Shown here: positions 55,190-64,000 of the stretch, piece by piece | Position numbering within the stretch: the stretch's first letter is position 1 | How the letters are laid out: every line of letters starts with the position of its first letter | From: Paraglaciecola arctica BSs20135 | GTDB lineage: Bacteria > Pseudomonadota > Gammaproteobacteria > Enterobacterales > Alteromonadaceae | Length of the DNA: 64,000 bases | Assembly: GCF_000314995.1 (NCBI RefSeq) | Contig: NZ_BAEO01000025.1 | Coordinates: forward strand, 31,124-95,123 | Reading direction: 5' to 3' | The notes under the pieces: generated by a model | The model's input: the letters and a program-made list of their open reading frames with translations, nothing else | Told to the model about the DNA's origin: nothing | Databases searched by the model: none | Translations under genes and position numbers: made by a program

Positions 55190-55666
55190 ATGAAATTAAT
55201 TATTATGCGTCATGGCGAAGCTGAAACGTTTCGTGGGCAAGACAAGGCGCGCAGCTTAACCCGTCACGGTGAAAAACAAGCGACAGAGGCGGGGAGGTGG
55301 TTGGCTAGTTATCTAGGTGCAGATACGCCTATTGATCTAGCGTTAACAAGCAGCTATGTCCGTGCTCAGCAAACAAACCAGCAACTTAGTTCTAAAGTGA
55401 CTGTGACAAAAACACTGATTTGTGATGATGTAGTACCTGAGGGCGACCCTAAAGTGGCCCACGACTTTGTTAATGTGCTCATTGAAGATCTGCCATCAAG
55501 CAAGATCATACTGATTATCAGCCACATGCCGTTTGTTAGTTACTTTCTAGAAGAGGTGCATAAAGACAAACAAACTATGTTGTTTGACACTTCAACTATG
55601 GTGGTGCTTGATTATGATCCTGAGCGAGGTACTGGTGTCATAGAAAATATCTATCACCCTGTATAA
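55190..55666 (+). CDS. sixA: Phosphohistidine phosphatase SixA
   Basis: 158 residues from the ATG at 55190 (MKLIIMRHGEAE); an upstream ATG at 55127 adds 21 residues not typical of the family. RHG motif Arg7-His8-Gly9 with the nucleophilic His8, and the second conserved His in ISHMPFVSYF. Removes phosphate from His-containing phosphotransfer proteins, such as the ArcB HPt domain or PTS-Ntr in E. coli. Located divergently from the M16 gene. Confidence 0.88.
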   Translation: MKLIIMRHGEAETFRGQDKARSLTRHGEKQATEAGRWLASYLGADTPIDLALTSSYVRAQQTNQQLSSKVTVTKTLICDDVVPEGDPKVAHDFVNVLIEDLPSSKIILIISHMPFVSYFLEEVHKDKQTMLFDTSTMVVLDYDPERGTGVIENIYHPV

Positions 55667-55706
55667 ATTAGCTTAAGAAAACCTAGTGTGAACCGATATC
55701 TTGAAT

Positions 55707-55886
55707 ATGATCAGCAAAAGTTTACCGGCTGTTTTACGACAGTCGTTGGAATATCATGTAAATGAATCACAACTGACTCACGATGATGAGCTTCAGGGGA
55801 TTTATGATCGCCTGACAAACTTGAACGAAAAAGTAGAATTTTTAAAAAATAAAATCAAAAGTAACCGTCAAAATTCTAATGTTTGA
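55707..55886 (+). CDS. Small coiled-coil protein, unknown function
   Basis: 59 residues from the ATG at 55707; a TTG two codons earlier is possible. The C-terminal half (IYDRLTNLNEKVEFLKNKIK) shows a heptad pattern typical of a short coiled coil. No membrane segment. It ends one base before the opposing CorC gene's stop. Conserved small proteins next to SixA are seen in Alteromonadales, but I cannot name this one. Confidence 0.55.
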   Translation: MISKSLPAVLRQSLEYHVNESQLTHDDELQGIYDRLTNLNEKVEFLKNKIKSNRQNSNV

Positions 55887-55887
55887 A

Positions 55888-57189
55888 TTATTCTGAAGAA
55901 TTTGATTCCTCACTACGATAGAACTCAGGCATCACTCGTACGGTTTTCACCATATTGTCTTTCATCTCTATTATTTCAATAGGATAACCAGCAAGACGTA
56001 AACTGATATTTGCTTCTGGAATATCTTCTAAATACTCCAAGATTAATCCGTTTAATGTTTTAGGCCCTTCAGTTGGGAATTGCCACTCTAGTTCTTTGTT
56101 GATTTCACGAATGTTGGCGCTGCCATCTATTATCACACTACCATCTTGTTGCAAATTGGCTTCTTTACTATGGTCAGGCAAAAAACTGGTGGTGAAGTCA
56201 CCAATAATTTCTTCCAAAATATCTTCTAGCGTGACTAATCCTTGAATGTCACCATATTCATCTACTACTAAGCCAATTCGTTCTTTTTCTTCTTGAAATT
56301 TGTACATCAAAGTATGCAAAGGCGTGGATTCAGGAGTGAAATAGATTTCACGTACTGCTCTGAGCAATGTGGCTTTGCTAAATTCATCTTTAGAAAGTAG
56401 TCTCAATGCATCACGAACATGCACAAAACCAACTGCGTCATCTATGCTATCTCGATATAACAAAACTCTAGTGTGCTGGGAGTTAACCAATCTTTTTTGA
56501 ATATCTTTCCATTCGTCATTTATGTCAATAGCCACAATGTCACCGCGGGGCACCATAATATCTTCTGCTGTGACATTTTCGAGATCTAAAATACCCATTA
56601 ACATGTCTTGGTGTTTTTGCGGGATCATGGCACCTGCTTCATGTACAACAGTCCGCAGTTCTTCGCGGCTAAGACTATTACCATCATCACCAGTAGGTCG
56701 CACTCGTATAAGCGCTAATAAGCCATTACAAATACCATTAACCAAGAATACAAATGGGTAAAGCAAGGTAAGTAACGGCAGTAAAATAAACGAGCTAGGA
56801 AAGGAAATCTTTTCTGGATATAAAGCGGCCAGTGTTTTTGGTGTGACCTCAGCAAAGATTAAAATGATTAAGGTTAAAGAAAGTGTTGTTATGGCAGTCG
56901 CTACGCCAAGTCCTAAATGCCCGAATAAGCGCATGCAAATAATGGTGGCTATAGAAGAGGCGGCGATATTGACCAGATTGTTACCAATTAGAATTAATCC
57001 AATCAGCCGATCTGGACGTTGTAACAGTTTTTGCACTCTCAGAGCACCTTTATGCCCTTCATTTTCAAGATGTTTGAGACGATATCGATTAATCGACATC
57101 ATGCCCGTTTCTGAGCTAGAGAAGTATGCAGAGAGTAAAATCAAAACACCTAGAATTATGAATAAACTACTAGTGGCGATGTCTTCCAA
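55888..57189 (-). CDS. CNNM/CorC-HlyC family membrane protein (DUF21-CBS)
   Basis: 433 residues: DUF21 membrane domain (about 1-190; SAYFSSSETGMMSINRYRLKHLE), paired CBS domains (VTAEDIMVPRGDIVAIDI; FQEEKERIGLVVDEYGDIQGLVTLEDILEEIIGD) and a C-terminal CorC_HlyC domain (DGSVIIDGSANIREINKEL). YfjD-like. Members move Mg2+/Co2+ or affect its export, with ATP or Mg bound in the CBS pair. It lies 57 bp downstream of ypjD on the same strand, a conserved arrangement near ffh. Confidence 0.88.
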   Translation of the reverse strand: MEDIATSSLFIILGVLILLSAYFSSSETGMMSINRYRLKHLENEGHKGALRVQKLLQRPDRLIGLILIGNNLVNIAASSIATIICMRLFGHLGLGVATAITTLSLTLIILIFAEVTPKTLAALYPEKISFPSSFILLPLLTLLYPFVFLVNGICNGLLALIRVRPTGDDGNSLSREELRTVVHEAGAMIPQKHQDMLMGILDLENVTAEDIMVPRGDIVAIDINDEWKDIQKRLVNSQHTRVLLYRDSIDDAVGFVHVRDALRLLSKDEFSKATLLRAVREIYFTPESTPLHTLMYKFQEEKERIGLVVDEYGDIQGLVTLEDILEEIIGDFTTSFLPDHSKEANLQQDGSVIIDGSANIREINKELEWQFPTEGPKTLNGLILEYLEDIPEANISLRLAGYPIEIIEMKDNMVKTVRVMPEFYRSEESNSSE

Positions 57190-57246
57190 CTATGGAAATC
57201 CTATGGTAAAAATGAAACGGCACTTTAAGGGCAATTTAGCTGCTAT

Positions 57247-58044
57247 TCAAGCGTTAAGTATTACTTCTCTGACAAAACGGCTGCCAAAATAAGCGAGAGT
57301 AAGTAATATACCGCCAATAATAGTTGACCATATTATCGGTTTTCCGCGCCACCCAAAGGTAGAGTGACCGATTAATATAATAGTATACAGTCCCCATGCT
57401 ACTAGAGATAGAGCAGTTTTATGAGCTTGTTCTTTAGCAAACATATTATCCAAAAACATGAAACCACTGACTAAGGATAAGGTCAGTAAAACAGTGCCTA
57501 CTAACAATAATTTAAATAGAATATTCTCTACTGCCATTAGAGGTGGTAACGATGAATGTAATAGGGAAGCATTTTTTTCTTTTAGACGTAAGTTTATATA
57601 CGACAATTGTACCGCGTACAGAGATGCAATTGCCAAACACGCATAAGCAAACAATGCCAAGGTAATATGGATTAATAAATTAGGTTGTACGCTAATTTGC
57701 ATAACATGGGCGTTGGGTATCAAACCGTTAAGTAGCACCAACAGGCCAGTAAAACTATATACGACAGGCAGTAAAATAGTGTTGGGTAGTCTAAAGGATG
57801 CTAACAACATGGTGATGCTGATTAACCAGCCAACCAATGATGCAACATTTAGCATACTCATATTCTGTCCCATCTCAGGCTCAATGAGTATGCCGCTTCT
57901 TAAAATAGTAATGTGTAACCCCATAGCAACTAAAACACTAATAATAGCCGCAAGTTTATTCGGTCCTTTTTCTTGAAACATACCAGTGACAATAATGCCT
58001 GACGCAAGCATATAAAAAACAAAACAAATGGTATTCATCAACAT
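57247..58044 (-). CDS. ypjD: CcsA/YpjD family inner-membrane protein
   Basis: 265 residues with about eight transmembrane segments. It belongs to the cytochrome c assembly/CcsA superfamily: SLVAWGLYTIILIGHSTFGWRGKPIIWSTI resembles the WWD-like C-terminal region, and HITLALFAYACLAIASLYAV a His-containing helix. A true WWD heme-handling loop is not apparent. The gene divergent to ffh is the usual YpjD place in gammaproteobacteria. Role unknown. Confidence 0.82.
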   Translation of the reverse strand: MLMNTICFVFYMLASGIIVTGMFQEKGPNKLAAIISVLVAMGLHITILRSGILIEPEMGQNMSMLNVASLVGWLISITMLLASFRLPNTILLPVVYSFTGLLVLLNGLIPNAHVMQISVQPNLLIHITLALFAYACLAIASLYAVQLSYINLRLKEKNASLLHSSLPPLMAVENILFKLLLVGTVLLTLSLVSGFMFLDNMFAKEQAHKTALSLVAWGLYTIILIGHSTFGWRGKPIIWSTIIGGILLTLAYFGSRFVREVILNA

Positions 58045-58286
58045 GACAGAGTACCTGAAACAACATTTGGGAGGATTGAGTTAAACATTCGCTTACTGAA
58101 TTTTCCATACACAAAGTAACAACACATTAAGCATGAAAATAACACTTATTCTCAATACATAACATAGCTCAACACAGTTTTAAGCATTAACTGATAAAAT
58201 CTCTGGTTAGAAATGCTTTTGAGCATTCTTATCTGCTAGCATCTTCTATATAATAACCCCATAGAAAATTGTAGGTAGCACAATAC

Positions 58287-59672
58287 ATGTTTGAAAATCT
58301 TAGCGAACGCTTAGGCAAAACCCTTAAAAATATTAGCGGAAAAGGGCGACTCACCGAAGATAATATCAAGGATACCTTACGCGAAGTGCGTATGGCGTTG
58401 CTTGAAGCTGATGTTGCATTGCCAGTTGTAAGAGATTTTATAGGCCAAGTCAAAGACCGTGCAGTAGGTACTGAAGTCAGCAAAAGTCTGAATCCAGGCC
58501 AAGTTTTCATAAAAATTGTGCAATCCGAGCTAGAGTCGGTCATGGGGCAGGTCAACGAATCACTGAATTTAGCTGCCCAACCCCCTGCCGTAGTGTTAAT
58601 GGCGGGTTTGCAAGGCGCGGGTAAAACCACCAGTGTAGGTAAGTTAGCTGCATTATTAAAACAACGTGAAAATAAGAAAGTGTTAGTGGTAAGTGCTGAT
58701 GTGTATCGTCCAGCAGCCATTAAACAACTTGAAACACTTGCCTCTGAGGTTGGTGTGGAGTTTTTCCCGTCATCTGAAGATCAAAAACCCATTGATATTG
58801 CTAATGCAGCCATAGATTTTGCTCGTAAACATTTTTTCGATGTATTACTAGTGGATACAGCTGGTCGTTTACATGTTGATGGCGAAATGATGGGGGAAAT
58901 CCAAGCATTACACAAAGCTATCAACCCCATTGAAACCTTGTTTGTGGTAGATGCCATGACGGGCCAAGATGCGGCCAATACTGCCAAAGCCTTCAACGAC
59001 GCTTTGCCTTTAACGGGCGTGATTTTAACTAAAGCTGATGGTGATGCTCGAGGTGGGGCGGCGTTATCAGTCAGGCATATCACCGGTAAACCTATTAAAT
59101 TTATGGGGATGGGCGAAAAACTTGATGCATTAGAGGCCTTCCATCCAGAACGTATTGCTTCACGTATTTTGGGTATGGGTGATGTTCTCACCTTAATCGA
59201 AGAAGTTGAACGCAAAGTTGATAAAGATAAGGCCCAAAAGCTAGCCAAAAAAGTACAAAAAGGTAAAGGTTTTGACTTACAAGATTTCAAAGAGCAACTA
59301 GAGCAAATGCGTAACATGGGCGGCATGACGTCTATGATGGATAAAATGCCGGGTATGGGTAATATGTCCGCGCAAATTAAAGAAAAAGCTAACGATAAAT
59401 CTTTTATTCAAATGGAATCTATCATCAATTCGATGACTCCTGGTGAACGTACACGTCCAGACGTAATAAAGGGCGGACGTAAACGCCGCATAGCCGCAGG
59501 CTCAGGCACTCAAATTCAAGATGTGAATAGGTTACTAAAACAATTCACTCAGATGCAAAAAATGATGAAAAAGATGTCGGGTGGCGGCATGAAAAAAATG
59601 ATGCGTAATATGAAAGGCATGATGCCACCGGGTGGGCCAGGAGGAATGGGAGGTTTACCTCCTCCCCGTTAG
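58287..59672 (+). CDS. ffh: Signal recognition particle GTPase
   Basis: 461 residues: N domain (1-90), GTPase G domain with GLQGAGKTT (107-115), DTAGRLHVD, TKADGDARGGAAL, and the methionine-rich M domain that binds 4.5S RNA and signal sequences (MRNMGGMTSMMDKMPGMGNM). Directs co-translational targeting to the inner membrane. AGGTAG precedes the ATG. In most gammaproteobacteria rpsP-rimM-trmD-rplS follow ffh; here the next gene encodes an EAL protein. Confidence 0.96.
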   Translation: MFENLSERLGKTLKNISGKGRLTEDNIKDTLREVRMALLEADVALPVVRDFIGQVKDRAVGTEVSKSLNPGQVFIKIVQSELESVMGQVNESLNLAAQPPAVVLMAGLQGAGKTTSVGKLAALLKQRENKKVLVVSADVYRPAAIKQLETLASEVGVEFFPSSEDQKPIDIANAAIDFARKHFFDVLLVDTAGRLHVDGEMMGEIQALHKAINPIETLFVVDAMTGQDAANTAKAFNDALPLTGVILTKADGDARGGAALSVRHITGKPIKFMGMGEKLDALEAFHPERIASRILGMGDVLTLIEEVERKVDKDKAQKLAKKVQKGKGFDLQDFKEQLEQMRNMGGMTSMMDKMPGMGNMSAQIKEKANDKSFIQMESIINSMTPGERTRPDVIKGGRKRRIAAGSGTQIQDVNRLLKQFTQMQKMMKKMSGGGMKKMMRNMKGMMPPGGPGGMGGLPPPR

Positions 59673-59776
59673 AATGTTAACTGATTGTTTGGGCAACCTA
59701 TAAATATTTGGTTTTGTTGTTATGTTGCCTTATCAGTACACCCAAACATAAATGATAGCTTAATAGGTTTTTTGCA

Positions 59777-62044
59777 TTGTCGATTAATATTGTCAACCAG
59801 CTGTCCCTTAAACGTATAAACGTTATTTTTGCCCTAGTGCTGGTTTTAGGTATTGCTGTTAGCGCTGTGGTTTATTATAAGGGTGATTATATCGCCAAGA
59901 AAACTGGCGACCTGATCGCTCAACAAGTTCCTGCCTACGATTTACTCCGAAAATTGAATAATAGTCTAATTGAACAAGAACGTTTTTTGTATGAGTTCTA
60001 TGTTGCAGAAGATAAGGAGCATTTCGAACGAGGTTATTCCCAAAGCAATCATCAAGCACAAGATGCGTTGGATGAATTAATTGTTCGATTTGGTGAAATT
60101 CCTCCATTGCAGGTCACAAAAGCGAGTTTGTATGAGTTAAACATTTATGCCGATGAGTTTGTTCAAAATATTACTGCCTCGCCAACTAATTGGAATTTGG
60201 CCCGTCAACAATTACGCACTATTACTGATGTACGACGAGCGACTAGCCCTCAAATTCAGCAATTAATTACCCTTACAGAAAATAAAGTTGAGCAATCAGA
60301 ACAGGTTATTTTGAATGGTCTGGAGCTAGTGCGTTTTTTTGTGGTGTTATATGGTTTAGCGACATTATTAGTGGCTTATATAGTGGCTAAGGCTATTAAA
60401 GCTTACCTGTCCACAGCGGTTTATAATCAACGTCTTTCACTATTTTCAACTCGTAATCCCAATCCTGTTATCAGTCTTGATAGCCACAATGTTGTGACTT
60501 ATTGTAATCCAGCGACTGAAAACTTACTCAAAACATTAGGTCTAGGAGCGGGCAAAGCTGAGTTGTTATTGGCCAAAGACATTGAAGTGCATCAAAAACA
60601 ATTATTGCTTGAGGGGAAAACAGACTCAAAGCAATTTGAATATCAAATTGAACAATTGTATTTTCAATGTGATCTACATTGGTTAGAAGATTTAGGTCAA
60701 TGGGATATGCATTTAACTGATATAACTGAGCGTAAAAAGTTCGAGCAAGAATTGCAATATAGAGCCAGTTTTCACCCACAAACGGGCCTGCTAAATCGTT
60801 ATGAATTAAAAAAAACGGTCACGGAATTATGCCAAACTGAACAGAAGTTCACATTTGGACTAATCGAAATTCGCTCCTTTAGTCAGTTAATTTCGGGGCA
60901 AGGGGTAACTGTTGCTTCGACTGTGTTTAAGGAAGTCGCCACCTCTTTAGACAATATCATGAACACCATAGATAAGGCTGCTTGCCGTATTTTTCATATT
61001 GGCGAAAAAAGCTTTGCTTTAGTGTGCACGAGAGATTTGAACAACAAACAGATAGATAGTTTGGTTGAGCAAATAGATCAAAGAATAGGTTCAACAATTT
61101 TCCATTGCCAATACCAAGTGCAACTTGATTTCGGCTTTGCCAATTATCCGCAGCATGGCAATGACTATAGTCAATTACATAAAAATGCACTTGCAGCATT
61201 AGACAAGTCGGCTCGCAGCGGAGATAAAAGCCATGTGTTGTTTAATATTCAATTGGGCGATAAATTGTACTATGAGCAACAATTGATCGAAGATATGCGA
61301 ATAGCGATTGAAAAGGCTCAGTTTGAGTTATATTTTCAACCACAGTTGGCACTTTCGAGCCAAAAAATAATTGGCGCTGAGGCGCTTATTCGTTGGCACA
61401 GAAATGGTCAATGGATTACACCTAGCGAGTTTATCCCCTTGGCTGAAAGTGCTGGACTTATTGACTCTCTAGGCGATTGGATTTTGCACACAGCATGTCA
61501 GAAAGCCCAAAACCTAGTCAGTTTAGGTTGGAGTGACTTAGTCATGGCCGTTAATATTTCGCCGCTGCAATTTGGCCGTAAAGATTTTCTGAGTAAAGTT
61601 AAAAAAGTATTGAAAGATACTGGACTGGAAGCAAAAAATTTAGAATTAGAAGTGACTGAAGGAGTCATTATCTATAACGTACAGGAGGCCATTGAAACCT
61701 TAGCGCAACTCAAAAAATTGGGTGTGCACTTGGCCATCGATGATTTTGGTACAGGTTATTCGTCGCTCAGTTACCTTCGAAAATTCAATATAGATAAACT
61801 CAAAATAGACCAGTCTTTTATCCGCGATATACAACATCAAGCAGCTGATCAGTCAATTGTACGTACTATTATCGAATTAGGACGCAACTTAGACTTAAAG
61901 GTCATTGCTGAAGGTGTTGAAGGCCTTGAGCAGCAACAAATCCTCACTTCTATGGGCTGTGACGAAATCCAAGGGTTTTATTTTAGTCATCCACTGCCTG
62001 AACAAAAATTTATTGATTTTGTGCGACTCCATAAAGCGATCTAA
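59777..62044 (+). CDS. EAL-domain c-di-GMP phosphodiesterase with degenerate GGDEF
   Basis: 755 residues, TTG start (59777), since the first membrane helix (INVIFALVLVLGIAVSAVVYY) needs this upstream start. A periplasmic helical sensor (35-185) and a second helix (about 188-210, FFVVLYGLATLLVAYIV) follow, then a PAS-like segment (about 225-320). The GGDEF-like domain has HIGEKSF where RxGGDEF is expected, so no cyclase activity is predicted. EAL residues are intact: GAEALIRW, LEVTEG, DDFGTGYSSLSYL, KLKIDQSFI, AEGVE. Predicted phosphodiesterase, perhaps with GTP control through the dead GGDEF domain. Follows ffh after 104 bp. Confidence 0.9.
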   Translation: MSINIVNQLSLKRINVIFALVLVLGIAVSAVVYYKGDYIAKKTGDLIAQQVPAYDLLRKLNNSLIEQERFLYEFYVAEDKEHFERGYSQSNHQAQDALDELIVRFGEIPPLQVTKASLYELNIYADEFVQNITASPTNWNLARQQLRTITDVRRATSPQIQQLITLTENKVEQSEQVILNGLELVRFFVVLYGLATLLVAYIVAKAIKAYLSTAVYNQRLSLFSTRNPNPVISLDSHNVVTYCNPATENLLKTLGLGAGKAELLLAKDIEVHQKQLLLEGKTDSKQFEYQIEQLYFQCDLHWLEDLGQWDMHLTDITERKKFEQELQYRASFHPQTGLLNRYELKKTVTELCQTEQKFTFGLIEIRSFSQLISGQGVTVASTVFKEVATSLDNIMNTIDKAACRIFHIGEKSFALVCTRDLNNKQIDSLVEQIDQRIGSTIFHCQYQVQLDFGFANYPQHGNDYSQLHKNALAALDKSARSGDKSHVLFNIQLGDKLYYEQQLIEDMRIAIEKAQFELYFQPQLALSSQKIIGAEALIRWHRNGQWITPSEFIPLAESAGLIDSLGDWILHTACQKAQNLVSLGWSDLVMAVNISPLQFGRKDFLSKVKKVLKDTGLEAKNLELEVTEGVIIYNVQEAIETLAQLKKLGVHLAIDDFGTGYSSLSYLRKFNIDKLKIDQSFIRDIQHQAADQSIVRTIIELGRNLDLKVIAEGVEGLEQQQILTSMGCDEIQGFYFSHPLPEQKFIDFVRLHKAI

Positions 62045-62083
62045 TGGAGCGTTTTTTAGCCATAGTACAAGATAGGCTGATTT

Positions 62084-62395
62084 TCAGACTAAACTATCTT
62101 CCAATACTATAGATGCCGAAAATTGATAAAACATATTGCGATAAATACAAATGTCGGTGATATCTTCAGGGGTATTTTGTGGCACTGCCCTGTAATTGGT
62201 AGATAAACGATAAGCACTTTTGATAGGCAAAACACTGTGCCATGTATTATGACCAAGGTACCTTTTTTAGGTGTTAAGGTTACTTGTTCTGAAAAATCTT
62301 CATTAACCTATTTTTCAAGTTGCGTAGTTGTTCCGTGTTCAGTAGGAATGAGGCATAACCTGTAATAGTGGACAAAGTGCAGTGTTTTACCAAGT
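62084..62395 (-). pseudogene. Decayed gene, possible 2-oxoglutarate/Fe(II) oxygenase C terminus
   Basis: Minus-strand translation gives protein-like text in two frames. Frame one, from about 62395: HFVHYYRLCLIPTEHGTT, a TAG stop, then NEDFSEQVTLTPKK. Frame two, to the stop at 62084: YLGHNTWHSVLPIKSAYRLS, then TNYRAVPQNTPEDI and so on. One added base in the AAAAAA run at about 62263-62268 would join the two. His and Arg ten residues apart (WHSVLPIKSAYR) resemble the distal His and 2-oxoglutarate-binding Arg of such oxygenases. Downstream of, and in the same direction as, the symporter gene. Confidence 0.5.
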
Positions 62396-62418
62396 TAAAG
62401 TCATTAGTAAAACACTGC
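62379..62418. repeat. Perfect 12-bp inverted repeat GCAGTGTTTTAC / GTAAAACACTGC
   Basis: The arms at 62379-62390 and 62407-62418 pair fully across a 16-base loop, 39 bp beyond the symporter stop. AAAACACTG appears again at about 62230. No T tract, so its role as a terminator for the symporter is uncertain. Confidence 0.55.
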
Positions 62419-62456
62419 CAAATTTAGATATTCTTAGCCTTAGTTCTCGTCAAGGT

Positions 62457-64000
62457 TTACCACCAAGTTGCATATAACGCCGTCAAAATAATCACTATTC
62501 CAATGGCAAGAATGTTAAAGGAACCTTTAGTATCGAAATTTACTTTATCTAACGAAACCACTCCCGGGCCTCCCGCAACATAGTTTTTGCGGGTCGCAAT
62601 AGAGGCCAATACTGCTAGTGCTATACAGGCTAAAAATACTATGCCTACTCTGTCCATAAAGGGTAACGAGGGTAAGGCAATTTTAAACACTATTGATAAA
62701 ACTGCAGAACCTACCGCAGCTGTTATGGCACCCACTGAATTCATGGTTTTCCAGAACATGCCTAATAAGAAAATAACTACAATTCCGGGTGTAAAGAATC
62801 CAGTAAATTCTTGAATATATTGAAACGCCTGTTCAAATTGTCCGAGTAATGGTTTGGCGCATATCATCGCAATAATTAGCGCTACAATGCTCACAGTACG
62901 GCCAACCTTCACATAGTGGGTTTGGCTTTTATCTTTTTTGAAATGAGAGTAAATGTCCATAGTAAATATGGTCGATATACTGTTACACATAGATGCTAAC
63001 GAAGACACTATCGCAGCAAACAATGCAGCAAATACTAGGCCTTTTAAACCAATTGGCATCAAATTCATCAAACTTGGATAAGCTTGGTCCGCACGATCTA
63101 AATCAGTGAACAGTATCGATGCTGCAATGCCCGGAACAACCACAAAAAATGGTACTAAGATTTTCAGATAAGCCGCAAAAGCGATGCCTTTTTGTGCCTC
63201 TGCTAAGTCTTTAGCGGCTAATGCGCGCTGAATAATGTATTGGTTAAAACCCCAGTAAGAAATGTTCATCACCCACATGCCGCCAATCAATACTGACAAG
63301 CCTGGTAGACTAATATAGTGGGGGCTATCAGCAGCGAATATCATGTCAAATTTTTCAGGTGCTTGCTCTGTTAAAATCGAGAATCCTGCTAACACTCCAT
63401 TGCCATCTGAAACTAAATCTAAACTAATATATGTCAGTACTAGCCCACCAAATACTAATAACACAACTTGGATAATGTCGGTGTAGGCGACCGCTTTTAG
63501 GCCGCCGTATGATGAATAAGCAATAGAGAATAAACCAAGAAAAATCATACCGTATGCTAAGTCCACACCGGTAATTGTGGTAATGGCCAAACCTCCTAAC
63601 CATAAAACAGCGGTCAAATTAACAAACACATAAACCGCCAACCAGAACACCGCCATAATGGTTTTAACTCGTCCATCAAAGCGTTGCTGCAAATATTGCG
63701 GCATAGTATAAATTTCATTTTTAAGGAAAATGGGTAAAAAGTATTTACCCACTATGATCAGAGTGATTGCCGCCATCCATTCGTATGAAGCTATACCTAA
63801 CCCCAGTATGTAACCTGAGCCCGACATACCAATGATTTGCTCGGCAGAGATATTTGCCGCAATAAGTGATGCACCTATGGCCCACCAAGGCAGAGATTTA
63901 CTGGCTAAGAAATAATCTTTGGTATCACGTTCGTGATTTTTTTCTGCTCGGGAAATATATAAGGCAAGGGCTAAAAGCCCTACTACGTAAACCACAAAAA
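62457..64000 (-). CDS. Sodium/solute symporter (SSS, SGLT-like), 5' end beyond window
   Basis: At least 512 residues. A GTG at 63995 could serve as a start, but the frame stays open to the window edge and SSS proteins usually begin some 10-15 residues before VVGLLALALYISRAEK, so the true start is probably outside. SGLT signature features: RDTKDYFLASKSLPWWAIGASLIAANISAEQIIGMSGSG, GGLKAVAYTDIIQVVLLV, SYWGFNQYIIQRALAAKDLAEAQKG and FFTPGIVVIFLLGMFWK. The pattern fits sugar-type carriers (vSGLT-like) more than proline or pantothenate. Substrate unknown. Confidence 0.87.
   Translation of the reverse strand, partial: FVVYVVGLLALALYISRAEKNHERDTKDYFLASKSLPWWAIGASLIAANISAEQIIGMSGSGYILGLGIASYEWMAAITLIIVGKYFLPIFLKNEIYTMPQYLQQRFDGRVKTIMAVFWLAVYVFVNLTAVLWLGGLAITTITGVDLAYGMIFLGLFSIAYSSYGGLKAVAYTDIIQVVLLVFGGLVLTYISLDLVSDGNGVLAGFSILTEQAPEKFDMIFAADSPHYISLPGLSVLIGGMWVMNISYWGFNQYIIQRALAAKDLAEAQKGIAFAAYLKILVPFFVVVPGIAASILFTDLDRADQAYPSLMNLMPIGLKGLVFAALFAAIVSSLASMCNSISTIFTMDIYSHFKKDKSQTHYVKVGRTVSIVALIIAMICAKPLLGQFEQAFQYIQEFTGFFTPGIVVIFLLGMFWKTMNSVGAITAAVGSAVLSIVFKIALPSLPFMDRVGIVFLACIALAVLASIATRKNYVAGGPGVVSLDKVNFDTKGSFNILAIGIVIILTALYATWW

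Noticed and set aside
58781..59326. Minus-strand open frame of 181 codons
   Set aside because: Antisense to the conserved ffh GTPase and M domains; no family match in its own translation.

Overview
The window looks like chromosome of a marine gammaproteobacterium of the order Alteromonadales, probably the Glaciecola/Paraglaciecola/Alteromonas group. This is inferred from gene content, not from a marker-gene comparison: moderately AT-rich DNA, a large Oar-like TonB-dependent receptor, many Na+-coupled symporters, c-di-GMP proteins with periplasmic sensors, an ECF sigma/DUF3379 pair, fadIJ, and a ypjD-ffh neighbourhood. I saw no rRNA, tRNA, CRISPR array, prophage or intact insertion sequence.

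Layout. 1-0.5 kb: 3' end of an rluF-like pseudouridine synthase. 0.6-7.1 kb: a four-gene tripartite efflux operon on the minus strand (adaptor, RND pump, outer-membrane factor, TetR regulator) with a palindromic operator at its promoter. 7.1-8.5 kb: gene-poor DNA with a miniature inverted-repeat element and a second, diverged copy of the rluF 3' end, so the efflux operon is bracketed by a direct repeat. 8.8-10.8 kb: a LysR regulator divergent from a PAPS-dependent sulfotransferase, with a perfect palindrome between them. 10.8-21.1 kb: a trans-4-hydroxy-L-proline catabolic cluster (M24 prolidase-like peptidase, FAD amino-acid dehydrogenase, DHDPS-family deaminase, hydroxyproline epimerase, ketoglutarate-semialdehyde dehydrogenase, GntR regulator, TonB receptor). 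The same core palindrome lies at its divergent promoter and in front of the receptor gene.

21.2-25.8 kb: a patch of single genes (spermidine-synthase-like protein, small membrane protein, SnoaL-like secreted protein, DUF6429 protein, class A beta-lactamase, methyltransferase, OsmC protein). 25.9-31.4 kb: a sulfate uptake and PAPS operon in the order cysD-cysC-cysQ-cysN-SLC13 transporter. 31.5-31.7 kb: a second copy of the miniature element. 31.7-35.6 kb: putP, an ElaA-like acetyltransferase, a repeat-rich gap, DUF3379 protein and ECF sigma factor. 35.7-42.8 kb: a six-gene MoxR/DUF58/DUF4381/BatA/BatB/BatD operon. 43.2-46.7 kb: fadI-fadJ with a FadR-like site. 46.8-52.1 kb: two small proteins and a 1522-residue propeller/PAS/GGDEF/EAL sensor. 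52.3-62.0 kb: M16 peptidase, SixA, a small coiled-coil protein, a CorC-type protein, YpjD, Ffh, and an EAL phosphodiesterase with a degenerate GGDEF domain. 62.1-64 kb: a decayed oxygenase-like gene and a sodium/solute symporter cut by the window edge.

How the parts work together. The hydroxyproline block forms a coherent pathway: peptides enter through the TonB receptor, the peptidase releases the imino acid, and it is epimerised, oxidised, deaminated and dehydrogenated to 2-oxoglutarate. The sulfate operon makes PAPS and removes PAP, and the sulfotransferase at 9.9 kb could use this PAPS. The best candidates for new biology are the two-site GntR regulon, the miniature element family, the rluF-tail duplication around the efflux operon, and the uncharacterised sulfotransferase with its palindrome.
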